A DNA stretch of 64,000 nucleotides from Pseudaminobacter sp040049255. GTDB lineage: Bacteria; Pseudomonadota; Alphaproteobacteria; Rhizobiales; Rhizobiaceae. The stretch's first letter is position 1. Each line of letters begins with the position of its first letter. The DNA is taken from the NCBI RefSeq assembly GCF_040049255.1, contig NZ_JBDZDR010000001.1, positions 496,001 to 560,000 on the forward strand. The letters are read 5' to 3'. The notes under the pieces were generated by a model. That model searched no databases. It worked only from the letters and a program-made list of their open reading frames with translations, and was not told the origin of the DNA. Position numbers and translations under genes: made by a program. Shown here piece by piece: positions 34,412 through 41,989 of this stretch.

Positions 34412-34954
34412 TTACGAAACCGCCGCTTTAGGCTCTTTCATCGCATCGCGGCGCCGCTCGTAGACTGCATAGCGCGTCGCGTGGCTGTCTTTTTCGCCCG
34501 CCGGCACGTCGATTGCGCTGACAAGCCGCCAGATATCCGGATCGATATCGGGAAAGCGCGTGTCGCCCTCAACCTCGGCCAGCACATGCGTGACAAGCAG
34601 CCTGTCCGCCAGCGGCAGCGCCTCGCGGTAGATCTCGCCGCCGCCCACGACGCAGATCTCGTCGGCACCGGCCATGCAGCGCGCACGCGCGGTGGCCAGC
34701 GTTATGGCCTCGGCCAGCGAGCCGACTACCTCCGCGCCCTCGGCACGAAAATCCTTGTCCCGCGTCACTATTATATTCAGGCGGCCGGGCAGCGGCCGGC
34801 CGATGCTCTGCCAGGTCTTGCGGCCCATGATGATCGGCTTGCCCATCGTGTCGGCCTTGAAGCGCTTGAGGTCGCTGGAAAGCCGCCACGGCAATCCGCC
34901 CTCGCGCCCGATCACGCCGTTTTCGGCGATGGCCACATAGATCGCTAGTCTCAT
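34412..34954 (-). CDS. folA: Dihydrofolate reductase
   Basis: A 180-residue enzyme that regenerates tetrahydrofolate, partner of ThyA in thymidylate synthesis. The N-terminal LAIYVAIAENGVIGREGGLPWRL, the ADTMGKPIIMGRKTWQSIGRPLPGR nucleotide segment and VVGGGEIYREALPLADRL are diagnostic. ATG 34954 overlaps the stop of the DUF4424 gene by one base (TGATG). In many relatives folA directly follows thyA; here about 3 kb intervene. Confidence 0.96.
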   Translation of the reverse strand: MRLAIYVAIAENGVIGREGGLPWRLSSDLKRFKADTMGKPIIMGRKTWQSIGRPLPGRLNIIVTRDKDFRAEGAEVVGSLAEAITLATARARCMAGADEICVVGGGEIYREALPLADRLLVTHVLAEVEGDTRFPDIDPDIWRLVSAIDVPAGEKDSHATRYAVYERRRDAMKEPKAAVS

Positions 34955-35991
34955 CAATTGCCGCTCCCGTCTTGGCTGGCTTCGGCGCCTTCCGGGTCCG
35001 GATGGCTGAGGATCAGGATGTCGAGGTCGCGCTCGGGATAGAAATCCTGAGCCTTCATGCGAAAGGTGGTCGGGCCGATCTTCTCGACCTTGCTGCCGCA
35101 GAAGCTGATCAGGTTATTCGCATCGCCCTTGTCGACGGTCAGCGTGAAGTCGCCGATGGTTCCCATGGCCCAGTTGCCGCCGGTCTTCAGAATGTAGGAC
35201 AGGCGGTTCTCGTAAAGCGCCGGATAGTCGCTCGGGGCTGCCTTTACTGCCTTCGCAACCGCCTTCTCGAACGCCGCGTCCATGCAGTAGCGCCGCTTGT
35301 AGTCTTCATAGGTGGCTCCGGCGAGCCTGCCGCCGTCCATGAAGGTCAGGCCAACGCTGCCGCCCAGGCTCGGCTGGTAGCGGTGCGACACTTTCACCGC
35401 CTGGCCGGTCGGGAACACCGTGCGCCACCAATAGGTGGAGCGCAATTGCCAGAAGGGCGACCGTTCGCGCTTCCAGCCCGAGCCGTCGTCATATTCTTCG
35501 ATCATTATTATGCCGCGGTCGATCCAGCCGTCGGCGACCTCCTGCGGCAGCGCCTGCAGCGACTTGGTGGTCTCCGGACCAAACGGATAGAAGGGCACGC
35601 CGTGGGCCTTCAGCTCGTCGGAAATGTCAATGCCGACCGCCATTGCCCGATGCTCGAGTTCAGGCTGAACGGTCGTGCCGTCGACGAACACCTCGAAGCC
35701 GAGGAAATTGTCGTCCTCGGCCCTGGGAATGGCCGGCATGAAATAGGGATTGCCGGTGATCTCAGGCATCGGAAAGGCCACTATGGTCGCCACGTCCTTG
35801 TCGGAAGTGTTGCGAAACACATAGTCCACCGTGATCCTGTCGCGGGAAATGAACAGGTCTTCCTTTTCCATCGCCACGACGTCGCTGCGCGACAGGATCA
35901 GCCCGCCGGTGCCGAGTTCGGCAATGGAGTCGTTGGCCAGCGCCGGGGCCGGAGCCAGGAACGGCAAGGCGAACATCAGGCGGCGGAACAT
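34954..35991 (-). CDS. DUF4424-domain secreted protein
   Basis: A 345-residue exported protein: a signal peptide ends near ALA (residue 19), and the mature part begins NDSIAELGTGGLILSRSDVVAMEKEDLFIS, characteristic of DUF4424. The rest is rich in beta strands and Trp/Tyr (STYWWRTVFPTGQAVKVSHRYQPS). The function is unknown; it is predicted to be periplasmic. The stop overlaps the folA start, so the two are translationally coupled, although their roles seem unrelated. Confidence 0.85.
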   Translation of the reverse strand: MFRRLMFALPFLAPAPALANDSIAELGTGGLILSRSDVVAMEKEDLFISRDRITVDYVFRNTSDKDVATIVAFPMPEITGNPYFMPAIPRAEDDNFLGFEVFVDGTTVQPELEHRAMAVGIDISDELKAHGVPFYPFGPETTKSLQALPQEVADGWIDRGIIMIEEYDDGSGWKRERSPFWQLRSTYWWRTVFPTGQAVKVSHRYQPSLGGSVGLTFMDGGRLAGATYEDYKRRYCMDAAFEKAVAKAVKAAPSDYPALYENRLSYILKTGGNWAMGTIGDFTLTVDKGDANNLISFCGSKVEKIGPTTFRMKAQDFYPERDLDILILSHPDPEGAEASQDGSGN

Positions 35992-36302
35992 GGAAAAAAC
36001 CTCCTCGCGCAGCGCCTGGCACGAGTCGGCCGACGCGGCGGTATCTAACCCTCCGGTCGAAGCACAATCAAAGCAAAAGGCGCGGCTGCTGGACTTTCCA
36101 CAAGCGCTCGCGCCGCCTATCAGCTGGCGGGGTGAGGCAATTTCGCGGTTGATCTCGGCATTTCTGCACTAGCGAGGCGCTGCATCGTGCAATAGACGGA
36201 AGCCGGCTATCCCTGGCCGGGCTCCCATCCGAAGGCCGGAACGCCGCCGCGTGGTTTCTCGCCTGCGGCTGTCCTTGTGGAAAAGTATAGAAGGTATTTT
36301 AG
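35992..36302 (+). other. Divergent intergenic region, DUF4424 to DUF47/Pit
   Basis: A 311-base gap between divergent genes that must hold both promoters. I see no gene, no clear Pho box and no strong sigma-70 match; the last 40 bases before 36303 are more AT-rich (TATAGAAGGTATTTTAG) and include an AAGG ribosome site. Confidence 0.4.
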
Positions 36303-36947
36303 ATGCTGGGCTGGTTTCGGGCGCTGATGCCGCGGGAAGACCGCTTCTTCGATCTGTTCACACGGCATTCCCAATTGGTGGTCAGCGGCGCCGAAGCCCT
36401 GCAGGGCCTGCTGGCCGGCGGCGAAGAGGTCGAGAAATACGGCCGGCGGATCGTCGAACTGGAAACCCAGGCCGACGCCATTACCCACGAGGTGATGCTG
36501 GCCGTGCGGCGCAGCTTCATCACCCCGTTCGATCGCGGCGACATCAAGGACCTGATCCAGTCCATGGACGATGCCATCGACATGATGCGCAAGACCGTGA
36601 AGACGGTCAGCCTGTACGAGCAGAAGCAGTTTGATCCGCTGATGCAGGATATGGGCAGCATCATCGTCTCTGCCGCACGGCTGATCGACGAGGCGATCCC
36701 GCTTCTCAACAAGGTCAACCCCAACGCCCCGCGGCTTGCGGCGATCACCGAGGAGGTGACGCGCATCGAGGGTCGCTCCGATGAGCTGCACGACCAGGGC
36801 TTGAAGGAGCTGTTCCGCGTACACGGCCACAGCGATCCGATGGCCTATCTCATCGGCAGGGAAATCTACGGACATCTCGAAAAGGTGGTCGACAGCTTCG
36901 AAGACGTCGCAGACGAGATCAGCGGCATCGTCATCGAGAACATATAG
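36303..36947 (+). CDS. DUF47/PhoU-like protein, partner of Pit
   Basis: A 214-residue all-helical protein of the DUF47 family, PhoU-related. Repeated ExxxD-like metal motifs are seen (ETQADAITHEVM near residue 55, DDAIDMMRKTVKTV near residue 95, EGRSDELHDQGL near residue 155). Genes of this family are nearly always paired with Pit transporters, as here (9 bases apart), and the protein is thought to regulate phosphate import. Confidence 0.9.
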   Translation: MLGWFRALMPREDRFFDLFTRHSQLVVSGAEALQGLLAGGEEVEKYGRRIVELETQADAITHEVMLAVRRSFITPFDRGDIKDLIQSMDDAIDMMRKTVKTVSLYEQKQFDPLMQDMGSIIVSAARLIDEAIPLLNKVNPNAPRLAAITEEVTRIEGRSDELHDQGLKELFRVHGHSDPMAYLIGREIYGHLEKVVDSFEDVADEISGIVIENI

Positions 36948-36956
36948 CGCCTCGTG

Positions 36957-37961
36957 ATGGATGCCTCCCTCGCCTTTCCGCTGCTGGCCGGCCTGATCGC
37001 GGTCGCGCTGTTCTTCGACTTCCTCAACGGCCTGCACGACGCCGCCAATTCCATCGCCACCATCGTTTCCACGCGGGTGCTGCGGCCGCAATATGCGGTC
37101 GCATGGGCGGCGTTCTTCAACTTCATCGCCTTCCTGTTCTTCGGCCTGCACGTGGCCCAGACGCTGGGCACCGGCATCATCAATGCCGAGATCGTCAATC
37201 CGCAGGTGATCTTCGCCGCCCTCATGGGTGCGATCATCTGGAACATCCTGACCTGGATCTTCGGCATTCCGTCGAGCAGCTCGCACGCGCTCATCGGCGG
37301 CCTCGTCGGGGCTGGCGTGGCCAAGGCCGGCGGCGGCGCGGTGGTGTGGACCGGCCTGCTCAAGACCTCGGCGGCGATCGTGATGTCGCCGATGGTCGGT
37401 TTCCTGCTTGCGCTGAGCCTGGTGCTGTTCGTGTCCTGGCTGTTCATCCGCCAGACGCCGTTTGCGGTCGACCGTACCTTCCGCGTCATGCAATTCATCT
37501 CGGCGTCGCTCTATTCGTTGGGCCATGGCGGCAACGACGCGCAGAAAACCATGGGCATCATCGCGGTGCTGCTGTTCTCGCAGGGCTATCTCGGCAGCGA
37601 ATTCTACGTGCCGTTCTGGGTCGTCATCACCTGCCAGAGCGCCATGGCGCTCGGCACGCTGTTCGGCGGCTGGCGCATCGTCCACACCATGGGCTCGAAG
37701 ATCACGCGGCTAAATCCGATGCAGGGCTTCTGCGCCGAAACCGGCGGTGCCATCACACTGTTCATGGCCACATGGCTCGGCATTCCGGTTTCCACCACCC
37801 ACACCATCACCGGCGCCATCATCGGCGTCGGCGCCGCACGCCGGGTGTCGGCCGTGCGCTGGGGCATCGCCGGCAATATCGTGATTGCCTGGGTGGTCAC
37901 CTTGCCTGCGGCGGCGGCCATCTCGGCCCTCACCTATTTCGCCGTCGGTTTCTTCGCTTGA
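36957..37961 (+). CDS. pit: Low-affinity inorganic phosphate transporter (Pit)
   Basis: A 334-residue inner-membrane transporter with about ten helices. The two PiT signature repeats are visible: FFDFLNGLHDAANSIATIVSTRVL near residue 20 and SLYSLGHGGNDAQKTMGII near residue 180. It carries phosphate with a metal cation or proton. ATG 36957 is preferred to the GTG one codon earlier. It forms a two-gene operon with the DUF47 gene. Confidence 0.95.
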   Translation: MDASLAFPLLAGLIAVALFFDFLNGLHDAANSIATIVSTRVLRPQYAVAWAAFFNFIAFLFFGLHVAQTLGTGIINAEIVNPQVIFAALMGAIIWNILTWIFGIPSSSSHALIGGLVGAGVAKAGGGAVVWTGLLKTSAAIVMSPMVGFLLALSLVLFVSWLFIRQTPFAVDRTFRVMQFISASLYSLGHGGNDAQKTMGIIAVLLFSQGYLGSEFYVPFWVVITCQSAMALGTLFGGWRIVHTMGSKITRLNPMQGFCAETGGAITLFMATWLGIPVSTTHTITGAIIGVGAARRVSAVRWGIAGNIVIAWVVTLPAAAAISALTYFAVGFFA

Positions 37962-37976
37962 CCGCGAAATGAAAAA

Positions 37977-38008
37977 CGGGAGCGGCCGCTTGTTTCCGGC
38001 CGCTCCCG
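37977..38008. terminator. Terminator between pit and thyA
   Basis: A perfect 12-bp stem CGGGAGCGGCCG with an 8-base loop. A run of five A at 37972-37976 gives a T-run on the minus strand, so it ends thyA transcripts; on the pit side the T-run is poor. Confidence 0.85.
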
Positions 38009-38039
38009 CTTCCTCAGGCTCGCATGGCTTCGCGCCTCC

Positions 38040-38834
38040 TCACACTGCAATCGGCGCGCGAATGTTCGGGTCGGCCTGATAATTCTCCAGCCGGAAATCT
38101 TCGAAGCGGAAGGCGAACAGGCCCTTCACTTCCGGATTGATCCACATCGTCGGCAAGGGCTTGGGCGTGCGCGAAAGCTGCTCTCGCGCCTGCTCGAAAT
38201 GGTTGGCGTAGAGGTGCGCATCGCCCAGCGTGTGGATGAACTCGCCAGGCTTCAGCCCACTCACCTGCGCCACCATCATCGTCAGCAGCGCATAGGAGGC
38301 GATGTTGAACGGCACGCCGAGGAAGATGTCGGCCGAACGCTGGTAGAGCTGGCAGGACAGCCGCCCTTCCGAAACATAGAACTGGAACAGGCAGTGGCAT
38401 GGAGGCAGCGCCATCTCGTCCACCTCGGCCGGGTTCCAGGCCGAGACGATCAGCCGCCGCGAATTGGGATTGTTGCGCAACTGCTGCAGAAGGTTTGCGA
38501 TCTGGTCGATGCGCTCGCCGTTCGGAGCCGGCCAGGAACGCCACTGCGCGCCATAGACGGGGCCGAGGTCGCCATTCTCGTCGGCCCACTCATCCCAGAT
38601 CGTCACGCCATGATCGTGCAGATACTTGATGTTGGTATCGCCGGCCAGGAACCAGAGCAGTTCATGGATGATCGACTTCAGGTGCAGCTTTTTCGTGGTG
38701 GTGACGGGAAAGCCATCGGCTAGGTCGAAGCACATCTGGTAGCCGAACACCGAGCGCGTGCCGGTTCCGGTACGGTCGCTGCGGTCCACGCCGGTTTCGA
38801 GCACGTGTTTCAGGAGGTCGAGATACTGGCGCAT
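38040..38834 (-). CDS. thyA: Thymidylate synthase
   Basis: A 264-residue ThyA-type enzyme that methylates dUMP using methylene-tetrahydrofolate. All hallmarks are present: RTGTGTRSVFGYQ near residue 21, the catalytic cysteine in MALPPCHCLFQFYV near residue 146, QRSADIFLGVPFNIASYALL, and the C-terminal DPNIRAPIAV. It works together with FolA (34412-34954). Confidence 0.98.
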   Translation of the reverse strand: MRQYLDLLKHVLETGVDRSDRTGTGTRSVFGYQMCFDLADGFPVTTTKKLHLKSIIHELLWFLAGDTNIKYLHDHGVTIWDEWADENGDLGPVYGAQWRSWPAPNGERIDQIANLLQQLRNNPNSRRLIVSAWNPAEVDEMALPPCHCLFQFYVSEGRLSCQLYQRSADIFLGVPFNIASYALLTMMVAQVSGLKPGEFIHTLGDAHLYANHFEQAREQLSRTPKPLPTMWINPEVKGLFAFRFEDFRLENYQADPNIRAPIAV

Positions 38835-38966
38835 TGTTCCGCTTCGATTCGGGGAATGGTCGGGGACAGCCGGTTATAACGTAAGCCCCGGCTTGCGCCA
38901 TGCCAACCGGGGCTCATTTCGCGCCTTGTGCCGCGGCGGCGGCTTGCGACTGCCGCGTCGCGGGGC

Positions 38967-39278
38967 CTAGAGCGCGCCCAACTTTCCCAGTTCCTTCGCG
39001 GCCAGGTAGTAGAAGGTCACACGGCTCTTGGTGTGATCGGCCGCCATCGCCTTGCAGACCTTCTCCACCGTTGCGTCGGCCAGGGCATCATCCGTCACGC
39101 CCAGCTTCTTGGCGATCCAGTTTTCCTTGACGCGTTCGAGCTCCTTCGGATCAGTGCAGGACACCAGCGACGAGTCGCGGTTGCGCAATGCGATGCCCAG
39201 ATGCCTCACGATCTTGTCGACGGTCGCGGCATCGGCCACGGCATCGTATTTCATCACGTCTGTGAGATAGTCGGTCAT
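38967..39278 (-). CDS. DUF2853-family protein
   Basis: A 103-residue protein that matches DUF2853: DYLTDVMKYDAVADAATVDKIVRHLGIALRNRDSSLVSCTDP, then a helical tail. ATG 39278 has GGGGAG upstream, better than an in-frame start 26 codons earlier. It is small, soluble and of unknown function. It is divergent from the tmRNA gene. Confidence 0.8.
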   Translation of the reverse strand: MTDYLTDVMKYDAVADAATVDKIVRHLGIALRNRDSSLVSCTDPKELERVKENWIAKKLGVTDDALADATVEKVCKAMAADHTKSRVTFYYLAAKELGKLGAL

Positions 39279-39427
39279 GCGTACTCCCCTCGTTGAACAA
39301 CAACAGGATTTTCGCTCCTGCGGATCGCAACCTGGGCGTTTCCGCCGTATCCCCACCGTCCACGAGCTTCCGTGCGGACCCGCCCCCTGTCAAGCACTTG
39401 CTGGCAGCGGATAACGCAGATGGGCCC

Positions 39428-39456
39428 TTTTATTTTCGGCAGACCCTGCCTATATT
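39428..39456 (+). promoter_or_regulatory. Putative ssrA promoter
   Basis: A good -10 (TATATT, 39451-39456) with a weak AT-rich -35 (TTTTAT, 39428-39433) at 17-base spacing. The predicted start near 39463 lies just before the acceptor piece of tmRNA. Confidence 0.45.
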
Positions 39457-39462
39457 CGCGCT

Positions 39463-39785
39463 GTCAGCTTGCCTGACTATGGCAATAAATGGGCGATGCA
39501 ATAAACCGTTCGGACCCGGGGGCGGTACCCGGCGCCTCCACCAAAAACCGCTCTTTTGGAGCGGCTTTTGATGGGGGCGAAATAGGATCGACGAAGGCGT
39601 AAAGATCGTACTTTTGCTCGGCATTGTACCACCGTTATCGGGCTATTTTTATAGTTGCCAACGACAACTATGCGGAAGCACGTCTCGCTGCTTAATGCGG
39701 CGCGATAGCTTCAAATCAAGCCCTAGCGGTTCGCACCTCTAGGCGGGGTTCGGAGGTACCTGGCAACAGAAACCTCCACTTCTCT
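39463..39785 (+). ncRNA. ssrA: Two-piece (circularly permuted) tmRNA
   Basis: tmRNA rescues stalled ribosomes and tags the unfinished protein for proteolysis. The acceptor piece comes first, ending in CGCCTCC-A-CCA at 39533-39543. A spacer of about 29 bases (39544-39572) with its own hairpin is removed, and the coding piece starts GGGGGCG at 39573, which pairs with the acceptor strand. The tag reading frame (39657-39695) encodes ANDNYAEARLAA followed by TAA. The coding piece probably ends near 39780 after a GGAGGT/ACCTCC stem. Both outer ends are estimates. The permuted order is the alphaproteobacterial form. The gene for SspB, which hands such tags to ClpXP, follows at 40014. Confidence 0.88.
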
Positions 39786-40013
39786 CTTGAAGTTACGCCG
39801 GTTTCTACACCAGTTGGATCAAGACCTTGCAGGATCCACGGTGCGGTCCCTGTGGAGCCGCGAAATTCCGCCGGTTGGTTGCTAACGTGTCAGTAACTTT
39901 TCCACGCTGCGACCCTCCCTGTGCCTGTTGCGCTCGTGCGCTATATGCGGTTTACGATAGGGCCGAGCTTGAGTACAGCTAGCCAACTCGATTCACCGGA
40001 AGCACGCCCGCAT

Positions 40014-40550
40014 ATGCCCGAAGACCAGATTCGCTACGATATTCTTGCCCAGGAAGCGCTGCGGGGCGTCATGCGCAAGGTGCTCGGAGAGGTGGCCCGC
40101 ACCGGCCTGCCGGGCAACCACCACTTCTTCATCACCTTTCTTACCGGCGCGCCCGGCGTTCGTATCTCCAGTCGGCTGCGCGAACGCTACCCCGAGCAGA
40201 TGACCATCGTCATCCAGTTCCAGTATTGGGACCTCAAGGTCAGCGAAACCGGCTTTGAGATCGGCCTGTCCTTCTCCGACATTCCCGAGAAGCTCGAGAT
40301 CCCCTTCTCCGCCGTGCGCGGCTTCTACGACCCTTCCGTGAACTTCGAACTGGAGTTCGACGTCAAGATCGAGGGCCTCATCGATTCCATCGAGGAAGAG
40401 CCCGCGCCCGAAGTACCTGCCAAGCGGCAGAAGAGCGCTCCGGCCAAGGCCGAGAGCGGCAAGAAGGCGGCAAAATCCTCCGAAGCCGAAAGCGAAGCCC
40501 CCGCCAAGGGCGCGGACGTCGTTTCGCTGGACGCGTTCCGCAAGAAATAG
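40014..40550 (+). CDS. sspB: SspB-type ClpXP adaptor (alpha form)
   Basis: A 178-residue adaptor that delivers ssrA-tagged proteins to ClpXP. The folded domain (residues 1-125) reads IRYDILAQEALRGVMRKVLGEVARTGLPGNHHFFITFLT..., the alphaproteobacterial SspB pattern. An Ala/Lys/Glu-rich linker follows, and the tail DVVSLDAFRKK is the likely ClpX-docking peptide. ATG 40014 is used; an upstream GTG frame adds unrelated residues. It lies just downstream of the tmRNA gene and heads a three-gene cluster. Confidence 0.92.
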   Translation: MPEDQIRYDILAQEALRGVMRKVLGEVARTGLPGNHHFFITFLTGAPGVRISSRLRERYPEQMTIVIQFQYWDLKVSETGFEIGLSFSDIPEKLEIPFSAVRGFYDPSVNFELEFDVKIEGLIDSIEEEPAPEVPAKRQKSAPAKAESGKKAAKSSEAESEAPAKGADVVSLDAFRKK

Positions 40551-40562
40551 GAGGCCCGGCAA

Positions 40563-40778
40563 TTGGCGGAAATCGTCAATCTTCGCCAAGCCCGGAAGAA
40601 CAAGGCGCGCGCCGAGAAGGAACGCGCCGCGGAGCAGAACCGCATCCTGCACGGCCGCACCAAGGTCGAGAAGACCCGCGACCGCCAGACCGCAGACACG
40701 GCTGAGCGTTTCCTCGACGGCCACCGGCGCGAGCGCGGCACCGAAGCTCCCTCACCCTCCTCGGGCGACGACCGGTGA
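40563..40778 (+). CDS. DUF4169-family small protein
   Basis: A 71-residue, highly charged protein (MAEIVNLRQARKNKARAEKE), the DUF4169 pattern common after sspB in rhizobia. The start is TTG 40563, supported by AGGAGG eight bases upstream. Its stop overlaps the next start (GTGA). Function unknown; it is probably an extended helix. Confidence 0.8.
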   Translation: MAEIVNLRQARKNKARAEKERAAEQNRILHGRTKVEKTRDRQTADTAERFLDGHRRERGTEAPSPSSGDDR

Positions 40779-41329
40779 GCCTGGTGCGCAAGCACTCGGT
40801 GACGATCCGCGGCCACCGCACCAGCTATTCGCTCGAACAGCCCTTCTTCGACGACCTTGCGACCATCGCCGCTCAGCGCAATGTCCCACTCGCAGCCCTC
40901 GTCGCAGAAATCGACGAAACGCGCCCGCGCGAGGCGAACCTGTCTTCCGCGCTGCGGCTCCATGTTCTGGACTGGGCCAAGCGCAAAAGTGCCGCCGCGC
41001 CGGGCACGCCTGCGCAGGCGCGGACAATGTACGGGCTTATCGGCAGGATGATCGCGCAGCCCGGCAAGCGCGACGAACTGGTCGCCATCATGCAGGCAGG
41101 CACCGGGCGGATGCCCGGTTGTCTCAGCTATATCGTCGCGACCGACACCACCGACCGCAACGCCATCTGGATCACTGAGGTCTGGCTAGATGAGGCCAGC
41201 CACAAGGCGTCACTGGCCCTGCCTGAGGTGCAGGCGGCGATCGAGAAGGCGCGCCCCCTGATCGCCGGTTTCGACAGCCGCACCGTCACCACACCAGTTG
41301 CGGGCGTCGGGCTGGACGTCGCGGACTAG
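40775..41329 (+). CDS. Ribbon-helix-helix protein fused to an antibiotic-biosynthesis-monooxygenase-like domain
   Basis: A 184-residue protein from GTG 40775, coupled to the DUF4169 gene by a 4-base overlap. Residues ~1-70 form the RHH_4 domain usual at this place (VRKHSVTIRGHRTSYSLEQPFFDDLATIAA, then LSSALRLHVLDWAK). After a short Ala/Pro linker, residues ~85-175 form a ferredoxin-like ABM domain (MYGLIGRMIAQPGKRDELVAIM ... WITEVWLDEASHKASLALPEVQAAIEKA), as in quinol monooxygenases. An internal ATG at 41028 could still give the ABM part alone. The two domains are normally separate proteins. Confidence 0.78.
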   Translation: MSLVRKHSVTIRGHRTSYSLEQPFFDDLATIAAQRNVPLAALVAEIDETRPREANLSSALRLHVLDWAKRKSAAAPGTPAQARTMYGLIGRMIAQPGKRDELVAIMQAGTGRMPGCLSYIVATDTTDRNAIWITEVWLDEASHKASLALPEVQAAIEKARPLIAGFDSRTVTTPVAGVGLDVAD

Positions 41330-41404
41330 CCACCCCGCCGGTAAGAGGCCGGCGGCTTAAGCGAGTGCGCTTCCGCCAAAGGAAAGTGCGGGGCGCCTCT
41401 CGAG

Positions 41405-41887
41405 CTAAAGCTTGGCCACCAGCGCTGCCAACTGATCGGTGCAGCGGCCCCAGCCCTCATGAAAACCCATCTTCTCATGCGCGTCGCGGTCTTCCACCGT
41501 CCAGTGGCGGGCGCGGGCCGTGTATCTCGTCTTGCCGTCCACATCCTCAAAGGTCAGCACTCCGGTAAAGAACGGCTTGGGCGACGGCTGCCACGCCTCG
41601 GTATAGGCGTCGGTGAACACGAGCTTCTCGTTTTCCACCACCTCAAGATAGATACCGCGGTTCGGATAGTCGTTGCCCTCGGGATCTCGCATCACGATCA
41701 GGCTGGAGCCGCCGGGCCGCACGTCGAGCTCGGCCGATGGCGTGGTCCAGGGCAGTGGCGCGAACCACTGTTTGAGCAGTTCTGCGTCGGTCCATGCGCG
41801 GAAAACCTTCTCCCGCGGCGCATCAATGATGCGGGTCAGCACCAGTTCGCGGTCGGAAGTCGGGGTGGTTTCGGCTGCGGCGGTCAT
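41405..41887 (-). CDS. SRPBCC/AHSA1-family protein
   Basis: A 160-residue START-like domain: LVLTRIIDAPREKVFRAWTDAELLKQWFAP opens the Aha1/AHSA1 fold, followed by GVLTFEDVDGKTRYTARARHWTVEDRDAHEKMGFHEGWGRCTDQLAALV. ATG 41887 has GGAGACGAGA upstream. Such proteins have a hydrophobic pocket for small ligands. It stands alone and its ligand is unknown. Confidence 0.87.
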   Translation of the reverse strand: MTAAAETTPTSDRELVLTRIIDAPREKVFRAWTDAELLKQWFAPLPWTTPSAELDVRPGGSSLIVMRDPEGNDYPNRGIYLEVVENEKLVFTDAYTEAWQPSPKPFFTGVLTFEDVDGKTRYTARARHWTVEDRDAHEKMGFHEGWGRCTDQLAALVAKL

Positions 41888-41989
41888 TCTCGTCTCCACG
41901 GTTTGTCGCTTTCCCTCTAGACGCACGAACCGGCAGAAACCCGACAGCACCAAGCATTTTTCCCGATACGACCGGCGTGGCGTTGAAGC

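Noticed and set aside
36207..37685. Long minus-strand frame opposite DUF47 and pit
   Set aside because: His/Asp/Arg-rich nonsense composition; both sense genes are clear.
41334..41356. Hairpin CCGCCGG/CCGGCGG after the RHH-monooxygenase gene
   Set aside because: The stem is good but no T-run follows, so I do not call it a terminator.
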